A stretch of DNA of 64,000 nucleotides from Clostridiales bacterium (GTDB lineage Bacteria > Bacillota > Clostridia > Lachnospirales > Lachnospiraceae), in the NCBI GenBank assembly GCA_020859985.1, contig JAJBVD010000088.1, positions 1 to 64,000 on the forward strand. Direction: 5' to 3'. A program made the translations under genes and the position numbers. Each line of letters starts with the position of its first letter. Within the stretch, counting starts at the first letter, position 1. Below, piece after piece: positions 26,391 through 34,418 of the stretch. Below the pieces are notes generated by a model. The model was not told the origin of the DNA, did no database searches, and saw only the letters and a list, made by a program, of their open reading frames with translations.

Positions 26391-27596
26391 TTATTTTATA
26401 CGAATCTGTCTCGAAACTCCCAGAGCAAGGCCGATCTCAGCCATCAGAAACAGAATCGATGTACCTCCATAGCTGATAAACGGCAGCGTGATACCGGTCG
26501 TCGGGATCAGATTCGTGACCACCGCGATATTCAGGACGACCTGCAGTGCAATGTGTACGAAAATCCCGGCTACGATCAGGGATCCTAACAGATCAGGCGC
26601 GTTCTGCGCGATGAAAAACAACCGGTAGAGCAAAAATACGAACAGGAGCATGACAAGCATTGCGCCAAAGATGCCAAGCTCTTCACAGATGATTGAGAAA
26701 ATCATATCGTTCTGGGCTTCCGGAAGAGAACCAAGCTTTTGCGTACTGTTCCCCAGCCCCTTGCCGAAAAAGCCTCCGTTGCCGATGGCGTAGAGCGCCT
26801 GCAGGATCTGGTAGCCGCCGGAGCTGGAGTAATCCTCCGGATGCAGCCATACCTGAATACGGGCAATACGGAAACCGCCGCTGACATCACTTGTGATGAT
26901 CCACGCAACGATGATCGTAACGACAAGTATCCCGAGACCGCCTATTACTAAAAACGGAGCAGTCTTAGGATGAGCGATAAACAGCAGCACCACGGTAATC
27001 CCGAGAATAATGATGGCCGTACTCAGGTTATCCGTAAAATAATAGGTGCAGAATGCGGAGACAAAACCAAAAAAGCCGACAATGAGCACCGGCTTCAGGC
27101 CTTTCATCTTATATCCCATCTTTACGATCAGAGTGGGCAGCAGCAGAATCACCGCAATCTTGGCCAGCTCAGCAGGCTGAAACGAGAAAGAATTTGTCCC
27201 CAGCCAGCGCTTCGCGCCATTTACTTCACGACCGACATACTTTGTGATGATCAGAAGGATTGTAGAAATCCCGTAAATCGGAAAGGAAAACTCCGCAAGC
27301 CAGTGGTAATCGATCTGTGATTCGACCAGAGCAAACACAAGCGCGGCAGCACTGATGATCGCCTGCTTGCGAAAATAAACCATATCATCATTATTTTCTA
27401 CAATCGCTTCATAGGCGCTGGAGCTGTACAGCATCACGAGCCCAAAGCAGGTCAGGAGTATCACGACCGCAAGCAGATTGTAATCAAAATAGTCCCGTTC
27501 CATCGTTGATGATCTGCTTACAAAAAGCCCCTTTTTCTTTTTGCGTGCAGATTTTTTCTTTTGAACGGGCCGTAAGCTGTTTGATCTTACCGCCAT
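26391..27596 (-). CDS. SEDS-family peptidoglycan polymerase (FtsW/RodA/SpoVE)
   Basis: A protein of about 401 aa with about ten transmembrane segments after a basic cytoplasmic start ('[16 protein letters not shown]'). SEDS landmarks include '[23 protein letters not shown]', '[21 protein letters not shown]', '[17 protein letters not shown]' and '[15 protein letters not shown]'. SEDS proteins polymerise glycan strands from lipid II together with a partner class B PBP. Whether this is FtsW, RodA or SpoVE cannot be decided without the partner, which is not in the window. The frame is open to 27752, but GAGGGG upstream of the paired ATGs at 27602 and 27596 points to the later start. Confidence 0.92.
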   Translation of the reverse strand: MAVRSNSLRPVQKKKSARKKKKGLFVSRSSTMERDYFDYNLLAVVILLTCFGLVMLYSSSAYEAIVENNDDMVYFRKQAIISAAALVFALVESQIDYHWLAEFSFPIYGISTILLIITKYVGREVNGAKRWLGTNSFSFQPAELAKIAVILLLPTLIVKMGYKMKGLKPVLIVGFFGFVSAFCTYYFTDNLSTAIIILGITVVLLFIAHPKTAPFLVIGGLGILVVTIIVAWIITSDVSGGFRIARIQVWLHPEDYSSSGGYQILQALYAIGNGGFFGKGLGNSTQKLGSLPEAQNDMIFSIICEELGIFGAMLVMLLFVFLLYRLFFIAQNAPDLLGSLIVAGIFVHIALQVVLNIAVVTNLIPTTGITLPFISYGGTSILFLMAEIGLALGVSRQIRIK

Positions 27597-27773
27597 TTGC
27601 ATCCCCTCATTTTTTAAACTAAGATAAAGGCTACGGATAGCTTTGTTTTGCACAATCCACAGTATCATATCATATCCTCCAGTCATTTTCCAGTAGTTTG
27701 AAAGAATTAAATCCCTGTATTTGGACAAAAACATTTTAGAGGGAAACCTCATATTCTATAGAGAAACTGATAT

Positions 27774-27800
27774 GTAACTGTGAATGTACGAGACAGTTAC
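27774..27800 (+). repeat. 27-bp dispersed palindrome (copy 9)
   Basis: Arms GTAACTGT/ACAGTTAC are perfect. Flanks ACTGATAT and TCTGTTTT agree at 5 of 8 positions. It ends 23 bp before the cotJA start, so it would lie in the cotJ leader. Confidence 0.8.
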
Positions 27801-27823
27801 TCTGTTTTCAGAAAGGAGATAAT

Positions 27824-28048
27824 ATGTCAGATATGAAAAATCCGGGCTGTGGATGTCGGGAAGGTAAAAACCTCCGGGTAGACAGTATCTATCATCATTT
27901 GACAGAAGCGGATGCCCCGCTGGCAATGGCTTACGTACCTTATCAGCAGTGGGAAACGCCTTACGAACCATGCAGAGCGCTTAAGGTCGGGACTGTTTTC
28001 CAGGATCTTTGCAAACCGTTCTGCGGGAAAGGAGGGAAACGCTGTTGA
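27824..28048 (+). CDS. cotJA: Spore coat-associated protein CotJA
   Basis: A 74-aa protein with the CotJA pattern 'LAMAYVPYQQW' ... 'ALKVGTVFQDLCKPF'. It begins with a Cys/Gly pair region 'NPGCGCREGKN' and ends 'CGKGGKRC'. CotJA is part of the inner spore coat made in the mother cell. GAAAGGAG lies 7 nt before the ATG. Its stop codon overlaps the start of cotJB, so the two are translationally coupled. In Bacillus the operon depends on sigma-E; no matching promoter could be confirmed here. Confidence 0.9.
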   Translation: MSDMKNPGCGCREGKNLRVDSIYHHLTEADAPLAMAYVPYQQWETPYEPCRALKVGTVFQDLCKPFCGKGGKRC

Positions 28049-28530
28049 ACAGAGAAGGAACCATGTATGGTAACGGAAGAGGTATGCGCACCGGCGCTCC
28101 GCAGGGACGCATGATGCCAGACGGCCGCGGAATGCGCAACAGTGCTCCGCAGGGACGTATGATGCAGGATGGCCGAATGTCCGAGGGCTACAGACGGGAT
28201 ATCGAATGTGATTGTATTGTGACAGAGACTACAGAAGAATGCGGCTGCCGGAATACTGTGGATATCCCGGCGGGCAGCAGAATGCAGCTTCTCACTTATA
28301 TTGATGAAGTGAGCTTCTGTGCCTATGATCTGATGCTGTATCTGGACACTCATCCGGAGGATGACCGCGCTCAGGAATATTTCAGTGAATACAACAAAAA
28401 GCGTGACCGTGCCCTGGAGCTTTATGAGGAAAAATATGGTCCGCTTCAGTACGGACAGACCTGTGGATGTAATATGGGAAGTGTAAAATGGGTGACGGAA
28501 CCCTGGCCATGGGAAGGAGGCGACTGCTAA
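28045..28530 (+). CDS. cotJB: Spore coat protein CotJB with repetitive N-terminal extension
   Basis: A 161-aa protein. The C-terminal about 85 residues are the CotJB domain: 'LLTYIDEVSFCAYDLMLYLDTHPEDDRAQEYF' ... 'LYEEKYGPLQYG'. The start is taken as TTG at 28045, 8 nt after GGAGGG and overlapping the cotJA stop; an ATG at 28063 is an alternative. Oddity: residues about 7-45 hold two copies of a Gly/Arg/Met/Gln unit ('RGMRxxAPQGRMMxDGR') that ordinary CotJB (about 90 aa) lacks. A Cys-rich stretch 'CDCIVTETTEECGCR' joins it to the domain. The extension could mediate coat assembly, but this is inference. Confidence 0.9.
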   Translation: MNREGTMYGNGRGMRTGAPQGRMMPDGRGMRNSAPQGRMMQDGRMSEGYRRDIECDCIVTETTEECGCRNTVDIPAGSRMQLLTYIDEVSFCAYDLMLYLDTHPEDDRAQEYFSEYNKKRDRALELYEEKYGPLQYGQTCGCNMGSVKWVTEPWPWEGGDC

Positions 28531-29157
28531 ATGTGGTATTATGAGAAAAGACTGGAATATCCGGTAAAAATCAAAACGCCAAATGCAAAGCTTGCGCAGG
28601 TGATTCTTTCACAATATGGCGGTCCCGATGGTGAGATGGGTGCCTCCATGCGATACCTGTCCCAGCGGTATACCTCTCCGAACGGCACAGTTTCTGCAGT
28701 CCTGACTGACGTCGGCACCGAGGAGCTCGCACACCTGGAGATCGTGGCGACGATCATCCATCAGCTGACGCGAGGTCTTTCACCGGAAGAGATTGAAAAG
28801 GCAGGCTTCGCACCGTACTACGCTGACCACACAATCGGTGTATGGCCGCAGGCTGCGGGCGGTGCTCCGTTCAGTGCCGCTGAATTTCAGTCTACCGGCG
28901 ACCCGGTCACCGATCTGAACGAGGATCTGGCAGCTGAGATGAAAGCCCGCACCACTTATGACAATATTCTTCGCCTCTGCAAGGACCCGGATGTAACAGA
29001 CGCGATCCGTTTCCTCCGTGCACGCGAGGTTGTACACTACCAGAGATTTGGCGAAGCACTCCGCAGCGTACAGGATCAGCTGGATGCGAGAAACTTCTAC
29101 GCATTTAACCCGGGGTATGACGCACCGATTGCGTGCTTTGCTCCGGATAAACAGTAA
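28531..29157 (+). CDS. cotJC: Spore coat protein CotJC (manganese-catalase-like)
   Basis: A 208-aa ferritin-like four-helix protein of the manganese catalase family found in the spore coat. Predicted metal ligands are in 'GTEELAHLEIV', 'DLAAEMKART' and 'AREVVHYQRFGEAL'. It starts directly after the cotJB stop, with GGAGG upstream. It may detoxify peroxide at the spore surface. Its 3' end abuts the truncated end of the convergent Xer gene, with no terminator between, which suggests the local sequence was lost in a rearrangement. Confidence 0.93.
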   Translation: MWYYEKRLEYPVKIKTPNAKLAQVILSQYGGPDGEMGASMRYLSQRYTSPNGTVSAVLTDVGTEELAHLEIVATIIHQLTRGLSPEEIEKAGFAPYYADHTIGVWPQAAGGAPFSAAEFQSTGDPVTDLNEDLAAEMKARTTYDNILRLCKDPDVTDAIRFLRAREVVHYQRFGEALRSVQDQLDARNFYAFNPGYDAPIACFAPDKQ

Positions 29158-29938
29158 AAAATGAATCCAGCGGCGCGCCGTTTTGCAGCAGGTGCGCCGC
29201 AAAAGAATGCCGGAGTGTCTGCGGAGCGATATCTGATGAGATCCCGGCCTTTGCAGCATAGGATTTGACCAGCTTCCAAAAGCCCTGACGGCTCATCGCA
29301 CCTCCCTGACAGTTTACAAAAAGATGATCGCTGGTGTTGCCTTTCAGCAGAGTATCCCGGCTGTCCTTCAGATAGCGGGTCAGTGCCTGTTTCGCAGAAT
29401 CGCCAAAGGGGATGACCCGTTCTCTGTCACCATCTGCGAAGGACACGTAATTGAGGTTCAGATGAACCGCATCCAGAGGAAGAGAAATTAATTCGGTCAC
29501 GCGCATTCCGGTTTCATACAAAAGCTCCAGCATTGCGCGGTCACGCACTTCTTTTGGCGTATCTCCGGAAGGCTGTTCAAGCAGGCGGGTGGTCTCGTCT
29601 ACGCTTAAGATACCGGGCAGCTTTTTTTCAATGTGCGGAGCTTTGATATCCTCTGTTGGATCATCCACGATCTCATGCTTTCGGTATATGTAATGAAAGA
29701 ATGCTTTCATAGAGGCTACATTCCGCGATACAGTAGCGGTTGAAAGCCCCTGTTTTTCAAGATATAGTATGTAGGAATTCAGATTCGTGGCTGTTACATT
29801 TCTGATTTCGTGGATACCGTGATCGACGAGATATGTTTCCAGCTTGCGCAGATCTCTCTGGTAGGAATCGACGGTATTGTCTGACGCGTTCTTCTGCTCC
29901 TTTAAATAATCAATAAATAATGGCAGCTCCAGGCTCAT
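29105..29938 (-). pseudogene. Truncated XerC/XerD-type tyrosine recombinase lacking its catalytic Tyr
   Basis: The first about 257 residues are an ordinary Xer recombinase: N-terminal core-binding domain ('ASDNTVDSYQRDLRKL'), then the catalytic domain with Arg146 in 'YETGMRVTELISLP' and Arg243 in 'TLRHSFAAHLL'. At Asp258 (29165) homology ends and about 19 unrelated residues follow, which are antisense to the end of cotJC. The usual C-terminal part with the H/W motif and nucleophilic tyrosine ('GHxxxxTTQIYTH') is absent. In addition, the His of the HxxR box is Gln240. It cannot be an active recombinase. The start is sound (GAGGAA, 8-nt spacing). It is probably a remnant left by a deletion between xer and cotJC. 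Confidence 0.85.
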
Positions 29939-30027
29939 TTATCTGTTCCTCAACCTTCGATAAATTCTCCCCTGTCCGCGTAAAAACTCAATCACCGGAT
30001 ACCCCATTCCGAATTGTAGAGAAAAAC

Positions 30028-30054
30028 GTAACTGTGCAGATATGAAACTGTTAC
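30028..30054 (+). repeat. 27-bp dispersed palindrome (copy 10)
   Basis: GTAACTGT, an 11-nt centre, AC(T)GTTAC. GAAAAAC (30021-30027) and GAAAAGC (30055-30061) flank it, agreeing at 6 of 7 positions. Confidence 0.75.
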
Positions 30055-30322
30055 GAAAAGCAATCCCGGCCTGTTCCCCTTAAAGGCCTGAAAGGAATTG
30101 TTAATAATTCAGCGGATAGAAAGGATTATACTCAATCTTTCTCTTAAAATCAATCGCATTTTTGTCTGCAAAAGGCCCGAAACAGGCTGTTTTCAAGGCA
30201 TTTTACCAGATTTCGCCGCGTGAATTTTGGATTCTACCAGATGTTGTTCTGCCAAAAAATTATCAAATTAAAGAAAAATGCTCATTTTTCTGAAAATTTG
30301 CACATAAATGCGAAATTTCAAC
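30055..30322 (+). other. Non-coding stretch between the Xer remnant and exoA
   Basis: From 29939 to 30424 no gene is seen. Apart from the palindrome and the exoA promoter it holds only short AT-rich sequence and weak inverted repeats such as GAATT/AATTC near 30097. Confidence 0.6.
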
Positions 30323-30351
30323 TTGTTTTATAGAAGTAGTCATGTTAAGAT
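30323..30351 (+). promoter_or_regulatory. Promoter of exoA
   Basis: TTGTTT (30323-30328), a 17-bp spacer and TAAGAT (30346-30351), about 75 bp before exoA. Confidence 0.6.
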
Positions 30352-30424
30352 AAACGAAAGATTTCGCTTTTGAAAGGTACAGCCGGAAAGCAAAAGAAAA
30401 ACAGTAACAGGAGAAAATACACTT

Positions 30425-31177
30425 ATGAAACTGATTTCCTGGAATGTGAACGGCCTGCGGGCCTGTGTACAGAAAGGGTTTACAGACTATTTTATGGAGG
30501 CGGACGCGGATTTTTTCTGTCTGCAGGAGACGAAGCTGCAGGAAGGGCAGATTGAGCTTTTGCTGCGTCCGTACCAGTATTGGAATTATGCTGAGAAAAA
30601 GGGATATTCCGGGACAGCGATTTTTGCGAAAAGAGAGCCGATTTCCGTGGCCTACGGAATTGGAATCGAAGAGCATGACCACGAGGGGCGTGTGATCACG
30701 CTCGAATACGATACGTTTTATCTGGTGACGGTCTACACGCCAAATTCAAAGGATGGTCTGGCACGGCTTCCCTATCGAATGGAGTGGGAAGATGCTTTCC
30801 TTGCTTATCTGAAACAGCTGGAAGGGAAAAAGCCGGTTGTTTTCTGCGGGGATCTGAATGTCGCGCATGAGGAGATCGATCTGAAGAATCCGAAGACGAA
30901 TCATAAGAATGCAGGCTTTACGGATGAGGAACGAGGCAAGTTTTCGAATCTGCTTGCTGCCGGTTTTACAGATACGTTTCGCTATTTTTATCCTCAACAG
31001 GAGGGGATTTACAGCTGGTGGTCCTATCGGTTCCACGCACGGGAGAAGAATGCAGGATGGCGGATTGATTATTTCTGCGTCTCAGACTGTCTGCGGGACA
31101 AGCTGCGGGATGCTGTGATCCATACGGAGATTTTCGGCTCGGACCATTGTCCGGTTGAGCTGGATATAGATTTATAA
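30425..31177 (+). CDS. exoA: Exodeoxyribonuclease III / AP endonuclease
   Basis: A 250-aa member of the ExoIII/Ape1 family that cleaves DNA at abasic sites and trims 3' ends in base excision repair. The motifs are complete: '[11 protein letters not shown]', catalytic Glu in 'LQETKLQ', '[11 protein letters not shown]', 'WRIDYFCVS' and the terminal 'GSDHCPV'. AGGAGA lies before the ATG. The next gene starts 15 bp downstream, so the two are probably one transcript, although no functional link is known. Confidence 0.95.
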   Translation: MKLISWNVNGLRACVQKGFTDYFMEADADFFCLQETKLQEGQIELLLRPYQYWNYAEKKGYSGTAIFAKREPISVAYGIGIEEHDHEGRVITLEYDTFYLVTVYTPNSKDGLARLPYRMEWEDAFLAYLKQLEGKKPVVFCGDLNVAHEEIDLKNPKTNHKNAGFTDEERGKFSNLLAAGFTDTFRYFYPQQEGIYSWWSYRFHAREKNAGWRIDYFCVSDCLRDKLRDAVIHTEIFGSDHCPVELDIDL

Positions 31178-31192
31178 GACGGAGGGCTTTTA

Positions 31193-33202
31193 ATGGGGGA
31201 TAACGGGTTTCAGATTTTGAAGGATGACATCAACACCCCTGGCGCTGTTGTTTGTAAGGATGGGGTGCATTTTGGGTTTTACGCGTCGGAGGCGGGACGT
31301 CCGGCATTGCTGCTTTATAAAAAAGGCACGGAGGAGATTGCTGCAGAGTTGCCGTTTCCGGAGCCGTCTGTTCCGGGCAATTTTTATTCCATGAAAGTGA
31401 AGCTGTCCGCGGAAGATTATGAGTATAATTTTCGTGACGGCGATACGGTAGTGACCGATCCTTATGCTGGAAGGATCGCAGGGCGTGAGGCTTACGGACA
31501 GGTTCCCTCGCTTTCTCCGCACGGGCTGCGCGGGGCCTTTGTGACGGGTACGTATCGCTGGGATGAGGATCAGCTGCCCTCGATTCCTTTTAGTGACGTT
31601 ATTACGTATCATCTGCATGTGCGCGGCTTTACGATGCACAGGAATTCCGGTGTCAGCCGCGGCCAGAAAGGTACGTTTGCCGGACTGAAAAAGAAGATTC
31701 CTTATCTGTTATCCCTCGGGATCAATCAGGTGAAACTGATGCCGGTCTACGAGTTTTCAGAGCTGGAGATACCGGAATATCTGTATACGCATACGATTGC
31801 TGATAAGGAACAGAAGAAGGTCAACGCTTCTGCAGACGGAGTTGATAATCATTCCGATCTGGCTTCGGGTACAATGCAGGATGCGGTGGAGCATGCGTTT
31901 GATCTGCCCGCTGCATCGTATGAACAGACGCTGAAAACACAGGAGTTTCGGAAAAATTACTGGGGATATGGTCCGGGCTATTATTTCGCACCGAAAGCAT
32001 CCTATGCGGCTTCAAAGCGCGCAGATGTTGAATTTAAGGACATGGTCCGGGCGTTTCATAAGAATGGGATTGAAGTCATTCTGGAGTTTTCCTTTTCGGC
32101 TGAGACGGACATCGGACAGATTATTGCCTGCCTGAATTACTGGGCCTGCGAGTATCATGTGGATGGTTTTTCGATTGTCGGCCGGGAAGAGCTTTCTGCC
32201 GTGCTGGCACGTTTGCCATTGTTTACAAGCCGAAAGCTGATCTGCAGCTGCTATCCGGACGACTTTATTTCTGAGAATGGCAGTAAGCTGAAGCGCCATA
32301 TTGCATGCTCAAATGATGGATTTATGAATGACAGCCGCAGACTTCTGAAGGGAGACGCAGGGACTCTGGAAGCCTTTGGCTGGCGTACACGGTATAATCC
32401 CGCAGGATGCGCGCAGATCAATTATATGACGAATCATGATGGGTTTACGCTGATGGATCTCGTCTCGTATAATATGAAATATAACGATGAAAATGGTGAG
32501 ATGGGCCGGGACGGTTCAGACGCCAATTACAGCTGGAACTGCGGTGAGGAAGGACCGCGCGCGAAGCGGAAGATTACCGCGCTTCGAATGCGGCAGCGCA
32601 AAAACGCATATGCCATGATGCTGCTCTCACAGGGGACACCGATGCTTCTGGCCGGGGATGAGTTCGGCAATACGCAGAAAGGAAATAATAATCCCTGGTG
32701 CCAGGATGGCGAATTGACCTGGCTGGATTTTAGCCGTACGAAAGGGAACAAAGAGCTGACGGCATTTGTCAGTCAGCTGATCGCCTACCGGAAGGCACAT
32801 CGGATCCTGCACCTTGACGCGGAGCCTCAATGCGCGGATTATCTTTCCAGCGGCTTTCCGGATCTGTCTTACCACGGAGAGCGCGCCTGGTACGGTGATA
32901 TGAAGAGCTCCAGCCTGCATATGGGCTGTATGTATTCCGGCCACTATGCCGGAGAAGAAGATTTTCTTTACATTGCCTGGAACTTTCACTGGGAAGAGCA
33001 GCAGTTTGCTCTGCCTCTTTTGCCGGATGGATATTCATGGATACGGGTGATGGATACGGGTCTTCCTGAAAGCTTTCCGGCCATGGAAGAGCAGGAAAAT
33101 CTGGGCGCTCTTCGCATGTTTTCCGTTTCACCCAGGACGGTCGTCCTTCTGGAAGGAAGAACGCAGGAGCGGAATGCCGCATCGGGAAAGCTTTCAAAAT
33201 AA
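31193..33202 (+). CDS. GlgX/isoamylase-type GH13 protein with degenerate active site
   Basis: A 669-aa protein with the overall architecture of glycogen debranching enzymes: an N-terminal CBM48-like beta domain (about 15-110), a GH13 barrel (about 130-560) and a C-terminal beta domain. Alignment by eye to GlgX shows loss of most catalytic residues. Region I, normally 'LDVVxNH', reads LEFSFSA (297-303). Region II, 'VDGFRFDL', reads VDGFSIVG (323-330), so the nucleophile Asp is Val329. Region III, 'LIAEPWD', reads LICSCYP (349-355), so the acid/base Glu is Ser352. Region IV 'TNHDGFTL' (413-420) is intact. The enzyme should not hydrolyse glycosidic bonds by the usual mechanism. It could bind glycogen or partner an active debranching enzyme, as plant ISA2 does with ISA1; this is inference. 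The reading frame is intact. Confidence 0.88.
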   Translation: MGDNGFQILKDDINTPGAVVCKDGVHFGFYASEAGRPALLLYKKGTEEIAAELPFPEPSVPGNFYSMKVKLSAEDYEYNFRDGDTVVTDPYAGRIAGREAYGQVPSLSPHGLRGAFVTGTYRWDEDQLPSIPFSDVITYHLHVRGFTMHRNSGVSRGQKGTFAGLKKKIPYLLSLGINQVKLMPVYEFSELEIPEYLYTHTIADKEQKKVNASADGVDNHSDLASGTMQDAVEHAFDLPAASYEQTLKTQEFRKNYWGYGPGYYFAPKASYAASKRADVEFKDMVRAFHKNGIEVILEFSFSAETDIGQIIACLNYWACEYHVDGFSIVGREELSAVLARLPLFTSRKLICSCYPDDFISENGSKLKRHIACSNDGFMNDSRRLLKGDAGTLEAFGWRTRYNPAGCAQINYMTNHDGFTLMDLVSYNMKYNDENGEMGRDGSDANYSWNCGEEGPRAKRKITALRMRQRKNAYAMMLLSQGTPMLLAGDEFGNTQKGNNNPWCQDGELTWLDFSRTKGNKELTAFVSQLIAYRKAHRILHLDAEPQCADYLSSGFPDLSYHGERAWYGDMKSSSLHMGCMYSGHYAGEEDFLYIAWNFHWEEQQFALPLLPDGYSWIRVMDTGLPESFPAMEEQENLGALRMFSVSPRTVVLLEGRTQERNAASGKLSK

Positions 33203-33226
33203 ATCAGAATACTGCAGGCAGATTGG

Positions 33227-33835
33227 ATGAAAAAGATGAGCAGGAATCAATCAAGTGAAATCACGTGGGAAAAAGCAAAAGGACATCTGAAGACCATTAC
33301 GGAGCACAAAATCTATGTGATGAAGGAGTGCTTCAAAGTTGGACTTTATTGGCAGGGGCTGACGCATGATCTGTCGAAATATATGCCGACGGAGCTTCTG
33401 GAAGGCTTCCGCTATTATGATGACGGGAAGAGCAGCCCGAATAACGGGGAACGCCGCGACAAGGGTTATTCCGAGGCCTGGATGCACCACAAGGGGCGCA
33501 ATCGCCATCACTTCGAGTACTGGCTGGATTACCGGGAGCCGAAAAAAAAGGATGGAAATAATTCTGAATTATTCCCGCTGCAGGCCGTTCAGATGCCGCG
33601 CAAATATGTTGCCGAGATGCTGATGGACCGGATTGCTGCGTCTAAAAACTACAACAAAGAGACTTATACGCAGCACGACTCTCTGGCCTATTTTGAGCGG
33701 GGGATGGGGCATTATCTGATGCATCCTCAGACCAAAAAGGAGCTGCACGGGATGCTCCGCATCCTCGACGAGAGGGGCGAGGAAGAATTGATGCGGTTCG
33801 TTAGGGATTATTATTTAAAGGGATATCCCATCTGA
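33227..33835 (+). CDS. DUF5662-family protein
   Basis: A 202-aa soluble protein rich in His, Lys and Tyr. Landmarks are 'LKTITEHKIYVMKECFKVGLYWQGLTHDLSKYMPTE' (in two parts), 'HHKGRNRHHFEYWLDY' and 'MHPQTKKELHGML'. Spaced histidines and aspartates (H...HD...HH...H) suggest an HD-like metal site, but no activity is known to me. It starts 24 bp after the GH13 gene; the ATG at 33236 is an alternative start. A terminator follows 22 bp after the stop. Confidence 0.8.
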   Translation: MKKMSRNQSSEITWEKAKGHLKTITEHKIYVMKECFKVGLYWQGLTHDLSKYMPTELLEGFRYYDDGKSSPNNGERRDKGYSEAWMHHKGRNRHHFEYWLDYREPKKKDGNNSELFPLQAVQMPRKYVAEMLMDRIAASKNYNKETYTQHDSLAYFERGMGHYLMHPQTKKELHGMLRILDERGEEELMRFVRDYYLKGYPI

Positions 33836-33857
33836 AAATGATGGAAATAATTATAGT

Positions 33858-33877
33858 AAACGACGTAAGTCGTTTTT
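33858..33877 (+). terminator. Terminator after the DUF5662 gene
   Basis: Stem AAACGAC / GTCGTTT with a GTAA loop, running into a T-run. The sequence around it resembles 7863-7888. Confidence 0.75.
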
Positions 33878-33883
33878 AAAACG

Positions 33884-33913
33884 GGGCAGAACAGGTCAAT
33901 ACATGTTCTGCCC
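33884..33913 (-). terminator. Terminator of the AI-2E/luxS operon
   Basis: Perfect 10-bp stem GGGCAGAACA / TGTTCTGCCC with a 10-nt loop, followed on the minus strand by CGTTTT. It lies 25 bp beyond the luxS stop. Confidence 0.75.
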
Positions 33914-33938
33914 GAAGTATTTTGCTATATGAAAGGCA

Positions 33939-34418
33939 TCACACCGGATAGTTCAGATTCTCCTCCCCGAGCTGTTCCAGGACCTCGCGCAGATAACGGT
34001 CGGCGAGATAATTCGCCATTGGAAGGTTCATATCCAGATAATTGCCGCAATCCTGAGCGCGGGCACCGGGTACCTCATCATGAAAATCCCGTATGAAAGT
34101 AAACATTTCTTTCATAAGAGGTACAATGTCTCTGGATTCGTAGTCTCCGGCAAGCAGCAGATAGAAGCCGGTGCGGCAGCCCATTGGCCCGAAATAGATC
34201 ACGCGGGAAGCATATTCTGCATGATTGCGCAGAAATGTCGCGCCGAGATGTTCGATGGTGTGTACTTCAGCAGTGTTCATGACCGGCTCGCGGTTTGGCC
34301 GGGTCATGCGAAGGTCAAAGGTTGTGATGACCTCCTTTCCGACATAATCCTTTCTGGAAACGTAAATGCCTGGCAGAAGCCGGATATGATCTACGGTGAA
34401 GCTTGCTATTTTTTTCAT
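33939..34418 (-). CDS. luxS: S-ribosylhomocysteine lyase (autoinducer-2 synthase)
   Basis: A 159-aa metalloenzyme of normal length that splits S-ribosylhomocysteine into homocysteine and DPD, the precursor of AI-2. Metal ligands are H53 and H57 (HTIEH) and C124 (DCGNY); catalytic Cys81 lies in 'GPMGCRTG'. Its ATG overlaps the TGA of the upstream AI-2E transporter gene (ATGA), so the two are translationally coupled. No pfs (S-adenosylhomocysteine nucleosidase) gene is in the window. Confidence 0.97.
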   Translation of the reverse strand: MKKIASFTVDHIRLLPGIYVSRKDYVGKEVITTFDLRMTRPNREPVMNTAEVHTIEHLGATFLRNHAEYASRVIYFGPMGCRTGFYLLLAGDYESRDIVPLMKEMFTFIRDFHDEVPGARAQDCGNYLDMNLPMANYLADRYLREVLEQLGEENLNYPV

